Shown one piece after another: positions 51,850 through 60,233 of a stretch of 64,000 nucleotides of DNA. Position 1 is the first letter of the stretch, and each line of letters starts with the position of its first letter. The notes beneath the pieces were generated by a model. The model did not search any database. It was not told the origin of the DNA and worked only from the letters and a program-made list of their open reading frames with translations. The DNA comes from Campylobacterota bacterium (lineage in GTDB: Bacteria; Campylobacterota; Campylobacteria; Campylobacterales; Sulfurovaceae), in the NCBI GenBank assembly GCA_003252535.1, contig QKDN01000054.1:124001-188000 (forward strand). The letters run 5' to 3'. Position numbers and translations under genes: made by a program.

Positions 51850-52557
51850 ATGACCATAGAGATAGAACGATACGATGCGATGCGTGAACCCAGCAGCGCG
51901 GTGCTGAGCTATAAGCTCCCTGACGGGGATATGACGCTGCTTCAGGCGCTCGAATATATCAAGACGAAGATCGATCCGACGCTGAGCTTCGACAAAGGGT
52001 GCCGTAGCGGTATCTGCGGCAGCTGCGCGATGCGGGTCAACGATCGTGAGGTGCTCGCCTGCAACTACAAGCCTGTTGACGGTGACAAGGTATCGCCGCT
52101 GCGCTACCATGAGGTACAGCGCGACCTGATCGTCGACAAAAGTGCAGCCAGGCAGACGCTCAGAAAGTCACGATCATGGCTTCACGGCTACAATGGTGCA
52201 GCTGTAGCGATAGCGCAGGAGAAGATCACCGAGGTGCAGAGCGACTGCATCCTCTGCGACAGCTGCTACTCTGCATGCCCCGTGCTCGCGGTCAATCCCG
52301 ACTTCCTCGGCCCATTCGCCCTCACGCGGGTCTATCGCTACAGCGCCGATGTGAGGGAGGGGGATGCGAAACCGATGATCGATGCTGTGCAGCAGAGCGG
52401 CGTATGGGATTGTACGTTGTGCGGCGAGTGTACGGCGGTCTGCCCGCAGGGGATCGATCCCAAGATGGACATCACCATGCTCAGGAGTACCAGTGCACAA
52501 CACGGATACATGGACCCCAACTTCAGCGCGATGAGCTTCGGGTTCGGGGGCTTCTGA
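51850..52557 (+). CDS. sdhB: Succinate dehydrogenase/fumarate reductase iron-sulfur subunit, orphan
   Basis: 235 residues. [2Fe-2S] site CRSGICGSCAMRVNDREVLAC (about 51-72), then CILCDSCYSACPVL and CTLCGECTAVCPQGIDP for the other two clusters. No flavoprotein (SdhA) or membrane subunit lies next to it; the upstream neighbours are the toxin-antitoxin genes. It may belong to a complex encoded elsewhere, or to another oxidoreductase. AAGAGGACAAACCG precedes the ATG. Confidence 0.9.
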   Translation: MTIEIERYDAMREPSSAVLSYKLPDGDMTLLQALEYIKTKIDPTLSFDKGCRSGICGSCAMRVNDREVLACNYKPVDGDKVSPLRYHEVQRDLIVDKSAARQTLRKSRSWLHGYNGAAVAIAQEKITEVQSDCILCDSCYSACPVLAVNPDFLGPFALTRVYRYSADVREGDAKPMIDAVQQSGVWDCTLCGECTAVCPQGIDPKMDITMLRSTSAQHGYMDPNFSAMSFGFGGF

Positions 52558-53192
52558 TGCGGAAAATACTGCTGCTTCTTTCGATAGCAGGCACCCTCTG
52601 GGGGAGCGATATCCGTCCCATCGACGCCCATACGAAAGCAAGGATGATCGACGGGAACTCATGGAGGGCGGGGTGCCCCGTGGGGCTCTATGACCTGAGA
52701 TATCTGCGGCTCCGCTACCGTGATTTCGACGGCAACACCAGGATGGGCGAGATGATCGTCCACAAGAGCGTCGCAGAGAGCGTCTCGAATATCTTCGAGA
52801 CGCTCTATGCCATCGGCTACCCCATCTACCGTATGAGACTCGTGAGCGACTACGGCGGGAGCGACTACGACTCCATCGAGGCCGACAACACCTCGGCCCT
52901 CAACTGCCGCAAGGCTACGGGCAGTACCAAGTGGTCGAAACATGCCTTCGGCAAAGCCATCGACATCAACCCTATCGAAAACCCCTATATCTCACGCAGC
53001 GGCAGCATCGCCCACAGGGCTACGCCGCAGGCGCGTCACCGGTTCCACCGCGATCTGCACGATCCTTCCGACAGGGCCGTGCTGCTCCCCTCCGACAAGG
53101 TCGTGAGGATATTCAAGAAGTACGGCTGGAGCTGGGGCGGCGACTGGCGCACGATCAAGGATTACCAGCATTTCGAGTACCGCGGCAATTAG
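52557..53192 (+). CDS. M15-type D-Ala-D-Ala carboxypeptidase-like protein
   Basis: 211 residues with a signal peptide (RKILLLLSIAGTLWGS). Zn site of the VanY/M15 type: SKHAFGKAIDINPIENPY (His and Asp) and DYQHFEYRG (His). The N-terminal YDLRYLRLRYRDFDGN and YPIYRMRLVSDYGG strands are typical of extensin-like M15 proteins, and WSWGGDW is common to them. It cuts peptidoglycan stem peptides in the periplasm. Start codon overlaps the stop of sdhB (TGATG). Confidence 0.9.
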   Translation: MRKILLLLSIAGTLWGSDIRPIDAHTKARMIDGNSWRAGCPVGLYDLRYLRLRYRDFDGNTRMGEMIVHKSVAESVSNIFETLYAIGYPIYRMRLVSDYGGSDYDSIEADNTSALNCRKATGSTKWSKHAFGKAIDINPIENPYISRSGSIAHRATPQARHRFHRDLHDPSDRAVLLPSDKVVRIFKKYGWSWGGDWRTIKDYQHFEYRGN

Positions 53193-53346
53193 CGCCGATC
53201 CTCCTCCGTGCCCTTAAAAAGGGCGCATCAACCACCTCTCCCGTGATTGTATAAAATTCAGAAAATTTTTAGCTACAAAGGGCAAAAAATGATCTATAAT
53301 TCCCAAAAAAATAGGGTCGTGCCAGACCCGAAATAAGGAAGAAATC

Positions 53347-53571
53347 ATGTTGAAGAAAACTTTGTTTTTCGCTGCTCTCGTATCTGTACTGAGCCTTTCA
53401 GCTGTTGCCGAAGAGGTGGAAGAAGCGCCGATGGAAGGACCTGTGAGCAAGTGCGACCAGCTCTTCGATGCGTGTATCGAAAAATGCGGGGATGACAATG
53501 CAGAGGCGTGCATGGACAAGTGCCAGGAGCAGGCTGAAAAATGTGATATGGAGAACGCACCTGCCAACTAG
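53347..53571 (+). CDS. Small secreted twin-CX3C protein
   Basis: 74 residues with a signal peptide (LFFAALVSVLSLSAVA) and a mature region of about 50. It has six Cys in the order C-x6-C-x3-C-x7-C-x3-C-x6-C: CDQLFDACIEKC and CMDKCQEQAEKC. The CX3C pairs, placed symmetrically around a short turn, are like the twin-CX3C helical hairpins of eukaryotic small Tim and related proteins, with three disulfides possible. Acidic (pre-domain EEVEEAPMEGP). AAGGAAGAAATC precedes the ATG. Function unknown. Confidence 0.75.
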   Translation: MLKKTLFFAALVSVLSLSAVAEEVEEAPMEGPVSKCDQLFDACIEKCGDDNAEACMDKCQEQAEKCDMENAPAN

Positions 53572-53579
53572 GGAGGTGC

Positions 53580-54047
53580 ATGGAACAGGAGCAAGGGGTG
53601 GCGACTAATATCAAAGAACTGGTACGATCCTACTACGAGATGTGGAACGAAGGTGATTTCAAAAAAGCCGACAAGCTTATGCATGACGACATACAGTTCC
53701 TCAGCTCGCTGGGTGACAGTATGGAGGGGCTCGAAGCGTTCAAGAGCTATGCAGCTTTCATCATGGAAGCATTCCCTGATCTCTACCACGCGGTAGAGAT
53801 ACTGATATCGGAAGGGAACCGCGCAAGCGCCTATGTGATGTACACGGGCGTACACAAAGGGAAGCTCTTCAATATCGAGCCGACGAAAAAAAGGATCCGC
53901 TACAACGGCGCGACCTTCTTCACCATCGACGAGGGCAAGATCGCGAAGATCAGGGTTCTTGGCGACAGGTATACGCTCTACAGACAGCTTGGTGTCGAGC
54001 GTTTTGACCAGACGGAGAACGAACCGGCCAAAGAGCAAGAGAGATAA
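53580..54047 (+). CDS. SnoaL-like ester cyclase family protein
   Basis: 155 residues. NTF2-like fold: RSYYEMWNEGDFKKADKLMHDDIQFLS, GLEAFKSYAAFIMEAFPDLYH, ASAYVMYTGVHKG, IRYNGATFFTIDEGKIAKIRVLGDRY. The 'M-x-P-x-G' site of ester cyclases reads GDSMEGLEAF. AGGGAGG precedes the ATG. Probably binds a small hydrophobic ligand. Overlaps the next ATG (TAATG). Confidence 0.85.
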   Translation: MEQEQGVATNIKELVRSYYEMWNEGDFKKADKLMHDDIQFLSSLGDSMEGLEAFKSYAAFIMEAFPDLYHAVEILISEGNRASAYVMYTGVHKGKLFNIEPTKKRIRYNGATFFTIDEGKIAKIRVLGDRYTLYRQLGVERFDQTENEPAKEQER

Positions 54048-55081
54048 TGGAACTCTTTTACGATATCCTCAAGCAGCTCGTGCGGATACCCAGCGTGGTA
54101 GGTGCAGAGCATCCGTTCTTTATGTTCATCAAAAGGGAGCTTGAAGAGCTCGACATCAGGGTGGAGTACTTCGACGGGGTACTCGTAGCCAAAGGGAAGG
54201 AACCGGAGTCAGGATTTATCTCCGCCCATGCCGACAGGCACGGGCTGATCTGTACGGGGCACAACGAGTTCCAGTACGCTGCGTTCGTAGCGAAGAACCA
54301 GGTCGACCTGAACGGTATCCTCAACTCCGATGAACTCCTCGACAACCTCACCGACAGGTTCGTCGGGGAGAAGGTACAGGCATACCAGCCCTATTCGGGA
54401 ACCTACCTCGGACTCGGGGTCATCAAAGAGGCATTCCTGTGCCAGAGACGTAACAACATCATCTTCACCATCGACGATTTCGAGCACCTGATGCCGGGGA
54501 TCCCCATAGCCTTCATGGACAGGCTCGAGCTCAAGAACGGGTTCGTGTCGGCGCAGATCGACAATGTCGTCTCGATCGCGCTCCTGATCTACCTCTACCA
54601 TCTCGGGTACCAGGGGAGTGCGTTTTTCACTGCGTCCGAAGAGGCTGGGAAGAGCTGGAGATTCCTCCTCGAGTGGTTCAGACGGTTCGACTACCGTACC
54701 GATGAACTCCTCGTGCTCGATACCAGCCCCTATGATTCGCTCGAGATGATCAACGCCATCGATGTTGTCTTCCGGCAGAGGGATGCGGCGGCGGTATTCA
54801 AATCCCCGCTCAAAGCGAAGATCAAGAAAATAGCGATCGAAGAGAAGATCAAGTACCATTACAAGGATGCATACCTCAAGAACAGGATGCTCCAGACGGG
54901 GATGAAGACCTCGCTCGGTTCGACAGAGCTGGGGAAGATCATCAAGGCATCAAAAGGTGAAATTCAGGGGACCACCCTGCAATTTCCGACGATAGGGTAC
55001 CACACCGTCAACGAAATGACGAGTGAGAGCTCCATCAAAGCGATCATCAAGATCCTGACAAAATTGTATCTACAGAGCTAA
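54047..55081 (+). CDS. M42/M20-type aminopeptidase-like protein
   Basis: 344 residues. Metallopeptidase clan MH motifs in order: ISAHADRHGLICTG (His and Asp), AQIDNVVSIALLIYL (Asp), FTASEEAGKSWRFL (Glu pair), VLDTSPYDS (Asp) and TIGYHTVNEMTSES (His). In M42 these bind two metals. It is similar in size to the M42 aminopeptidases. Cytoplasmic. 12 bases upstream of gshB, so perhaps involved in peptide or gamma-glutamyl turnover (inference). Confidence 0.85.
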   Translation: MELFYDILKQLVRIPSVVGAEHPFFMFIKRELEELDIRVEYFDGVLVAKGKEPESGFISAHADRHGLICTGHNEFQYAAFVAKNQVDLNGILNSDELLDNLTDRFVGEKVQAYQPYSGTYLGLGVIKEAFLCQRRNNIIFTIDDFEHLMPGIPIAFMDRLELKNGFVSAQIDNVVSIALLIYLYHLGYQGSAFFTASEEAGKSWRFLLEWFRRFDYRTDELLVLDTSPYDSLEMINAIDVVFRQRDAAAVFKSPLKAKIKKIAIEEKIKYHYKDAYLKNRMLQTGMKTSLGSTELGKIIKASKGEIQGTTLQFPTIGYHTVNEMTSESSIKAIIKILTKLYLQS

Positions 55082-55093
55082 CAAGGAAAGAGT

Positions 55094-56125
55094 ATGCATA
55101 TCGGATTTATCATAGCAAACTGGTCAGGGATCAATCCCGACAAGAGTTCGACACTGAGGATCATCCAGGAGTGTGTCAGAAGAGGCCACACGGTTTCGGT
55201 ACTCTATACCAACAACCTCACAGTGCGCAACAATATCGTCCACGGGATGTTGGAGACGATCGACAAGATGGACAAAGTCCCCGAGAGCACGCAGAGCTTT
55301 TACAAGAAGGTGACCTTCACCAGGAGGATGAATCCCCTCCATGTCTTCGACTGTCTGATGATCCGCAAAGACCCGCCGATCAACCCGCTCGTTCTCAACT
55401 TCCTCGATGCGATCAAGGATGAGGTGGTGATCGTCAACGATGTCGACGGTCTGCGCAAGGCCAACAACAAGCTCTATACGACCACTTTCCACGATCCGAA
55501 CAATACTTACCTCCCCGTCACCCATGTCTCCGGGAGCAAGAAGTTCATCAACAAGGCGATCAACGAATCGGAGAAGGACAAGATGATCCTCAAGCCGCTC
55601 GACGGCTCGGGAGGGCGCGGCGTGATCGTACTCGAGAAGAACGCGAGGAGCAATATCAACTCGCTCCTTGACTTCTACATCGACGAGAGCGGCGACAGGT
55701 ATGTCATCCTCCAGGAGTACATCGAGGGGGCTGAGAACGGCGATGTGAGGGTACTGATGCTCAACGGCAAGTTCATCGGCGCATACAACCGCAAACCGGC
55801 AGAAGGCGAACTGCGTGCCAATATCCAGACCGGCGGCACGGCGCACAAATACACGATGACCCCGAGCCAGATGAGGATATGCAAGAAGATCGGTCCCAAG
55901 CTCGTCACCGACGGACTCTACTTCGTAGGGCTCGATATGATCGGCGACAAGATACTCGAGGTCAATGTCCTCAACCCGGGCGGCATCACCAATATCAACC
56001 GTCTCGAGAAGCTCAAGCTCCAGAAGCTCGTCGTCGATTTCCTCGAAGAGAAGGTCGAAGAGAAGACCGAAAAGCGCGTCGAGCTGGAGTACCTCCTCAA
56101 AAAGTTCAGCGAACTGAGAGAATAG
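55094..56125 (+). CDS. gshB: Glutathione synthetase-like ATP-grasp ligase
   Basis: 343 residues. ATP-grasp fold of the GshB kind: FIIANWSGINPDKSSTLRI and MIRKDPPINPL at the N-terminus, then KMILKPLDGSGGRGVIVLEKN (ATP-binding glycine loop), ILQEYIEGAENGDVRVLMLNGKFIGAYNRKPAEGELRANIQTGG, LDMIGDKILEVNVLNPGGITNI. gshA is not in this window. It could ligate glycine to gamma-glutamylcysteine or a similar thiol. The next gene is 62 bases away. Confidence 0.88.
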   Translation: MHIGFIIANWSGINPDKSSTLRIIQECVRRGHTVSVLYTNNLTVRNNIVHGMLETIDKMDKVPESTQSFYKKVTFTRRMNPLHVFDCLMIRKDPPINPLVLNFLDAIKDEVVIVNDVDGLRKANNKLYTTTFHDPNNTYLPVTHVSGSKKFINKAINESEKDKMILKPLDGSGGRGVIVLEKNARSNINSLLDFYIDESGDRYVILQEYIEGAENGDVRVLMLNGKFIGAYNRKPAEGELRANIQTGGTAHKYTMTPSQMRICKKIGPKLVTDGLYFVGLDMIGDKILEVNVLNPGGITNINRLEKLKLQKLVVDFLEEKVEEKTEKRVELEYLLKKFSELRE

Positions 56126-56187
56126 AGGGATAGCTGAAGCCCTTCGGTGCTAAGATTGCCGCTATCAAAACAAGGCGGTCAATATCC

Positions 56188-56973
56188 ATGAACAGACATT
56201 TACAAACCCTGGCATTCGCACTCCTGCTGGGCGGATGCGGCGGCGAATCTATCCCCTCAGCCACTCCTGCGACCTCCACAGACACCCAAAGCTATACCGA
56301 GTCGAACCAGTCAGCCGCGACTGCTACTGCATCTGACGACACACAAAGCGATACCACGCCCCAGAGCAGCTACCAGAGCTACTTCATCAACATGGACAAA
56401 TGCGACCAGGTGGTCGACAAATCCTATATCCTCATCTGTTACGACTACAGCTACAAGGCAGCGCTGAGTGTCGGGTACACCCTCAAAGGGAATCTCGTCA
56501 ACGATCCCAATATCGACGAGAGGCCGCCGTTCTACGAAGAGCCCCTTATCCCCGAAGCGTTTCGCGCCGCGTATACCGACTATACCAATTCAGGCTACGA
56601 TCGCGGGCATCTTGCCCCCGATGCCTCCTTCGACTGGAGCGAGACGAGCCTGAACGCGGTCTACACCCTTGCCAATATCATCCCCCAGGTTCCCACGGTC
56701 AACCGTTACCAGTGGGTCGACGTAGAGGAGTACGGCCGGGATATGGCTGTCGAGCTCGGCGAAGTGGGCGTGCTCGATATCGTCAGGTATCCTGCCAGCC
56801 CATCGACCATCGGGGCAAATCAGATCGCAGTCTCCGCGGGATACTACAAAGTGCTCTACAGCTACGGCAACTCCTACGAAGAGTGCTTCTACTACGCCAA
56901 CGATCCCGGCGCATCCGCCCAGGGAGACACCCTCGATGATCACAGGATCGACTGTTCGCAGGTTGATTACTGA
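56188..56973 (+). CDS. DNA/RNA non-specific endonuclease, lipoprotein
   Basis: 261 residues. Lipoprotein signal (LAFALLLGGC), a Ser/Thr/Gln-rich spacer (about 30-70) and a NUC1-type nuclease with the catalytic DRGH motif in YDRGHLAPDAS near residue 135. NIIPQVPTVNRYQWVDVEEYGR follows, with the conserved Asn of the N-x-x-P-Q type motif. It could feed on extracellular DNA or protect the cell. Ends before the ModE operators with a 90-base spacer. Confidence 0.9.
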   Translation: MNRHLQTLAFALLLGGCGGESIPSATPATSTDTQSYTESNQSAATATASDDTQSDTTPQSSYQSYFINMDKCDQVVDKSYILICYDYSYKAALSVGYTLKGNLVNDPNIDERPPFYEEPLIPEAFRAAYTDYTNSGYDRGHLAPDASFDWSETSLNAVYTLANIIPQVPTVNRYQWVDVEEYGRDMAVELGEVGVLDIVRYPASPSTIGANQIAVSAGYYKVLYSYGNSYEECFYYANDPGASAQGDTLDDHRIDCSQVDY

Positions 56974-56989
56974 GCCGCCGGAACCACTA

Positions 56990-57017
56990 ATCATTATTTT
57001 CTAAGATATATAACGGT
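56990..57017. promoter_or_regulatory. ModE-box 1
   Basis: ATCATTATTTT-6 bases-TATATAACGGT. Compared with the known E. coli ModE consensus (ATCGNTATATA-N6-TATATAACGAT) the right half matches at 10 of 11 positions and the left half at 7 of 10 informative ones. Located 47 bases before the modE start. Confidence 0.65.
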
Positions 57018-57030
57018 ACTATTCTTGCAT

Positions 57031-57058
57031 AGCATTATATAGCTAAGTATATAAAGGA
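57031..57058. promoter_or_regulatory. ModE-box 2
   Basis: AGCATTATATA-GCTAAG-TATATAAAGGA. The left half matches the E. coli consensus at 8 of 10 and the right half at 8 of 11, with the exact 6-base spacer. It overlaps the ribosome site of modE (AAAGGAGGC). Centre-to-centre distance to box 1 is 41 bases, about four turns. Presumed autoregulation by ModE bound to molybdate. Confidence 0.65.
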
Positions 57059-57063
57059 GGCAT

Positions 57064-57843
57064 ATGGAGTTTTCATCAAACCTGACACTGGAGATATTCA
57101 ACCAGCCCTTCATCCTCGAGAAGAGGATCGAACTGCTCAAAGCGATAGAGAAAGAGGGCTCGATCAACAAAGCTGCCAAAAGCGTACCCATGAGCTACAA
57201 GGCTGCATGGGAGGCGGTGGATATGATGAACAACCTTTCGCCCAGGCCCATAGTGATCAAAGCCACGGGGGGCAAGAACGGCGGAGGGACCGAGCTCACC
57301 GACTACGGACGTGATCTCATCAACAGTTATACCCTGCTCAAGAGAGAGCAGGAGAAGTTCCTGAATTCTATGAGCAGGCTCGTGGACGGGGGCGAATTCA
57401 ATATCAATGCAATAAGGAGATTGTCAATGCAGATAAGCGCAAGAAATCAGATAAGCGGTGTGGTCGAGCATATCGACCACGGCAAGGTCAATGCCCAGCT
57501 TTATATCAAGCTCAAAAGCGGCTATACGATCATCTCGGTCGTGACCGATAACGCGGTAGAGTCGATGGCGATCAAGGTGGGGGACGAAGTGGTAGCGATC
57601 TTCAAGTCCTCCTCGGTGATCCTCTCGACCGACAATGCCGTGGGGGTGAGCTCACGCAACAAGATCAAGGGGATCATCAGCAATATCTCGACAGGTGAGA
57701 TCAACACGGAAGTCACGGTCGATATCGGCGGTGACAGGATCACCTCCATCATCACGAAGAACGCGGCGGAGGAGCTTGGACTCAAGACAGGCGATGAGGT
57801 GACAGCCCTCATCAAATCATCGGATGTAATGGTAGGGAAATAA
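57064..57843 (+). CDS. modE: Molybdate-dependent transcriptional regulator
   Basis: 259 residues. The N-terminal winged HTH of ModE (LEKRIELLKAIEKEGSINKAAKSVPMSYKAAWEAVDMMNNLS) is followed by two Mop/TOBE domains, ISARNQISGVVEHIDHGKVNAQLYIKLKSG and VSSRNKIKGIISNISTGEINTEVTVDI, which bind molybdate or tungstate. Full-length domain order. It leads an operon with a porin and modA; the two ModE-like operators are immediately upstream. AAAGGAGGC precedes the ATG. Confidence 0.93.
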   Translation: MEFSSNLTLEIFNQPFILEKRIELLKAIEKEGSINKAAKSVPMSYKAAWEAVDMMNNLSPRPIVIKATGGKNGGGTELTDYGRDLINSYTLLKREQEKFLNSMSRLVDGGEFNINAIRRLSMQISARNQISGVVEHIDHGKVNAQLYIKLKSGYTIISVVTDNAVESMAIKVGDEVVAIFKSSSVILSTDNAVGVSSRNKIKGIISNISTGEINTEVTVDIGGDRITSIITKNAAEELGLKTGDEVTALIKSSDVMVGK

Positions 57844-57844
57844 A

Positions 57845-59293
57845 ATGACAAAAAAAATACTTTTATCGCTCGTTGCTCTCAGCGCGACACTTGTGGCTGA
57901 GAAAGCCGTACTCAAGGCAAACGGGATCGTAGAGCTCAAAGAGACGCCCAAAAGCGTCGACAATATCGGCGATATGTTCACTGAGGGGATGTGGTACGGC
58001 CGAATCCGGTTCAACTCGTTCTACTATACACCCGAGACCGAAAAGGCAGGGAAGAACGAAGAGCACAGCGCTGCCGCCCTGGGAGCGAGCCTGATCTACA
58101 AGAGCGCCTACTACAACGGCTTCGGGATGACCTTCGGGCTCTACGGCAGCCAGGATATCAGCGGGATCGATGCGGCCGATGTGGGCTTTTACAAGGCTGG
58201 CAAGGACATCCTCAGCCGATATGACCTGGTCAACGACGGTTCACGGGCGCTCGTGGCGATCACCCAGGCCTATATAGAGTACAAGCATGATCTCTTCACG
58301 ATCAAAGGGGGGCGCTTCCTCAGCGAGACGATGCTGACAGCCAGCAACGATACCAAGATGATCCCCAATGCCTTCGAAGGGTTCTCGCTCGAGAGCAAAG
58401 CGCTGAGCGATACCGATATCAAGATCGAGTACCTCCTCAGACAGAAGCTCAGGGACCACAGCGAGTTCCACCACCTCCTCGCATACGGTGACGATCCTGC
58501 CGACACGCATGCGAGCTGGACGGAGAACGACGACTCCGCGATGCACCAGGGACTCACACTCTCGAAGCTCGAAGCAGCCGGGATCGATGACCAGCTCATC
58601 ATTTTCCAGGCGACCAACAAGAGTATCGACAACCTGAAGATCACGGCGAACTACACCGCCGTGCCCGATCTCTTCTCCACGGCGATCATCGAAGCGCAGT
58701 ACGACTTCAAGGTCGGCGGCTATAAGATATCTCCGGCTATGCGATACCTGCAACAGTTCGACGACGGTGCGGGTGCCATCGGCGGTGCCAACCTCAAAGG
58801 GAAGACCTTCGGCTACAGCGACCCGGCATCGGTGGACGGCTCCATGTTCGCCGCGAGGGTGGAGCTCTCGAACGATATTTACAAGTTCGCTCTCGGGTAC
58901 AGCAAGATATCAGACGATGCCGACCTGATCGCCCCATGGAGAGGATTCCCTACAGGGGGCTATACCAGGGCGATGGCACAGTACAACTGGTACGCCAATA
59001 CCGAAAGCTACATGGCAAGCTTCGACTATGACCTGGGCAAAGCGGGTATCTGGAGCGGGACGAAACTCTCGTTCAAATACGCTATCCAGGACTTTGATGA
59101 CGAGAAGGTCGGCGTTCAGGCGGACAGCGATATCTTCACTGCCGACCTCAATACGAAACTGACAAAAGACCTCTATCTCAAACTCCGTCTGGGTATCAAC
59201 AGCGGTTCAGACGACACGGTGGCAGGCGACGGTTCTACAAAAAGCGATCCGTCCTACAAAGAGTTCAGGGTAGAGCTCAACTATCTCTTCTAA
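57845..59293 (+). CDS. OprD-like outer-membrane porin in a molybdate operon
   Basis: 482 residues. Signal peptide (KILLSLVALSATLVA), then a short N-terminal segment and a long run of barrel strands (MWYGRIRFNSFYYTPE, FGMTFGLYGSQDIS, YIEYKHDLFTIKGGRFLSETML, KITANYTAVPDLF, YKFALGYSKISDDADL), ending FRVELNYLF with a terminal Phe. It belongs to the OprD/Opr porin superfamily typical of Campylobacterota. Its gene is 1 base after modE and 10 before modA, which suggests it lets molybdate or tungstate across the outer membrane (inference). Confidence 0.85.
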   Translation: MTKKILLSLVALSATLVAEKAVLKANGIVELKETPKSVDNIGDMFTEGMWYGRIRFNSFYYTPETEKAGKNEEHSAAALGASLIYKSAYYNGFGMTFGLYGSQDISGIDAADVGFYKAGKDILSRYDLVNDGSRALVAITQAYIEYKHDLFTIKGGRFLSETMLTASNDTKMIPNAFEGFSLESKALSDTDIKIEYLLRQKLRDHSEFHHLLAYGDDPADTHASWTENDDSAMHQGLTLSKLEAAGIDDQLIIFQATNKSIDNLKITANYTAVPDLFSTAIIEAQYDFKVGGYKISPAMRYLQQFDDGAGAIGGANLKGKTFGYSDPASVDGSMFAARVELSNDIYKFALGYSKISDDADLIAPWRGFPTGGYTRAMAQYNWYANTESYMASFDYDLGKAGIWSGTKLSFKYAIQDFDDEKVGVQADSDIFTADLNTKLTKDLYLKLRLGINSGSDDTVAGDGSTKSDPSYKEFRVELNYLF

Positions 59294-59303
59294 AAGGACA
59301 GAC

Positions 59304-60044
59304 ATGAAAAAAATACTTCTTTCACTTGCGCTTCTGGCCTCGACGCTCTGGAGCGGCGAGATCAAGGTGGCCATGGCGGCCAATGTGAGCTATGCATCCG
59401 ATGAGCTCATCGCAGAGTTCAACAAACTTTCGCCTGATACGAAAGTGAAGATCACCTTGGGGAGCAGCGGCAAGCTCACGGCACAGATCAAGAACGGCGC
59501 CCCTTACGACATCTTCATGAGTGCGAACATGAAGTACCCGGCTTCGCTCTACGATGACAAGATCGCCGTGACCAGTCCGGTGATCTATGCACAGGGGGCT
59601 CTGGCACTGTTGAGCACGAAAAAGCTCGACCTCTCCAAAGGGGTAGCGATAGTGGGTGATGCAAAGGTGGCCAAAGTAGCCGTCGCCAACCCAAAAACGG
59701 CTCCATACGGCAAGGCAGCCCTCGAAGCGCTCGAAAATGCCGGGATCAATATCACACCGAAGCTCGTCTATGCCGAATCGATCTCACAGACCGTTGCCTA
59801 TGCCATCAGCGCTGCCGATATAGGTTTCATCGCCAAATCATCGCTCTATGACAGCAAGATGAAAGAGTACAAAGAGGGGATCGACTGGGTGCCGGTTGAT
59901 CCCAAGCTCTACAAACCTATAGACCAGGGGATCGTGATCCTCAAAAATGCTGAGCAAAACAGCGAAGCCAAAGCTTTCTACGACTTCATCCTCAGTCCAA
60001 AAGCCAAAGAGATATTCGCCAGATACGGCTACATCCTCCCCTGA
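59304..60044 (+). CDS. modA: Molybdate ABC transporter substrate-binding protein
   Basis: 246 residues. Signal peptide (KKILLSLALLASTLWSG), then VAMAANVSYASDELIAEFNK, VKITLGSSGKLTAQIKNGAPYDIFMSANMKYP, VAVANPKTAPYGKAALEAL and SISQTVAYAISAADIGFIAKS, the ModA signature. Binds periplasmic molybdate and delivers it to the ModBC permease. modB and modC are not in the adjacent DNA: the operon ends here with an intrinsic terminator. Confidence 0.95.
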   Translation: MKKILLSLALLASTLWSGEIKVAMAANVSYASDELIAEFNKLSPDTKVKITLGSSGKLTAQIKNGAPYDIFMSANMKYPASLYDDKIAVTSPVIYAQGALALLSTKKLDLSKGVAIVGDAKVAKVAVANPKTAPYGKAALEALENAGINITPKLVYAESISQTVAYAISAADIGFIAKSSLYDSKMKEYKEGIDWVPVDPKLYKPIDQGIVILKNAEQNSEAKAFYDFILSPKAKEIFARYGYILP

Positions 60045-60072
60045 TCCTTTTTTACTTTCCTCCTTTTGTTTA

Positions 60073-60096
60073 CTCCCGCGTATGCGGGAGGTTTTT
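60073..60096 (+). terminator. Intrinsic terminator after modA
   Basis: CTCCCGC-GTAT-GCGGGAG (60073-60090) followed by GTTTTT. A canonical rho-independent terminator, 28 bases after the modA stop. It closes the modE-porin-modA operon. Confidence 0.85.
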
Positions 60097-60233
60097 ACGA
60101 TCTATCCATCCAGAATTTTTTTTGTACCCTCTGAAAATTCCGGCTAACAATCCAATAAATCTAAAATACTATAAAATATATTGACTTTAAACACTATTTA
60201 TATTATACTTTGTTAAATAATTGAGGAGTTGCT

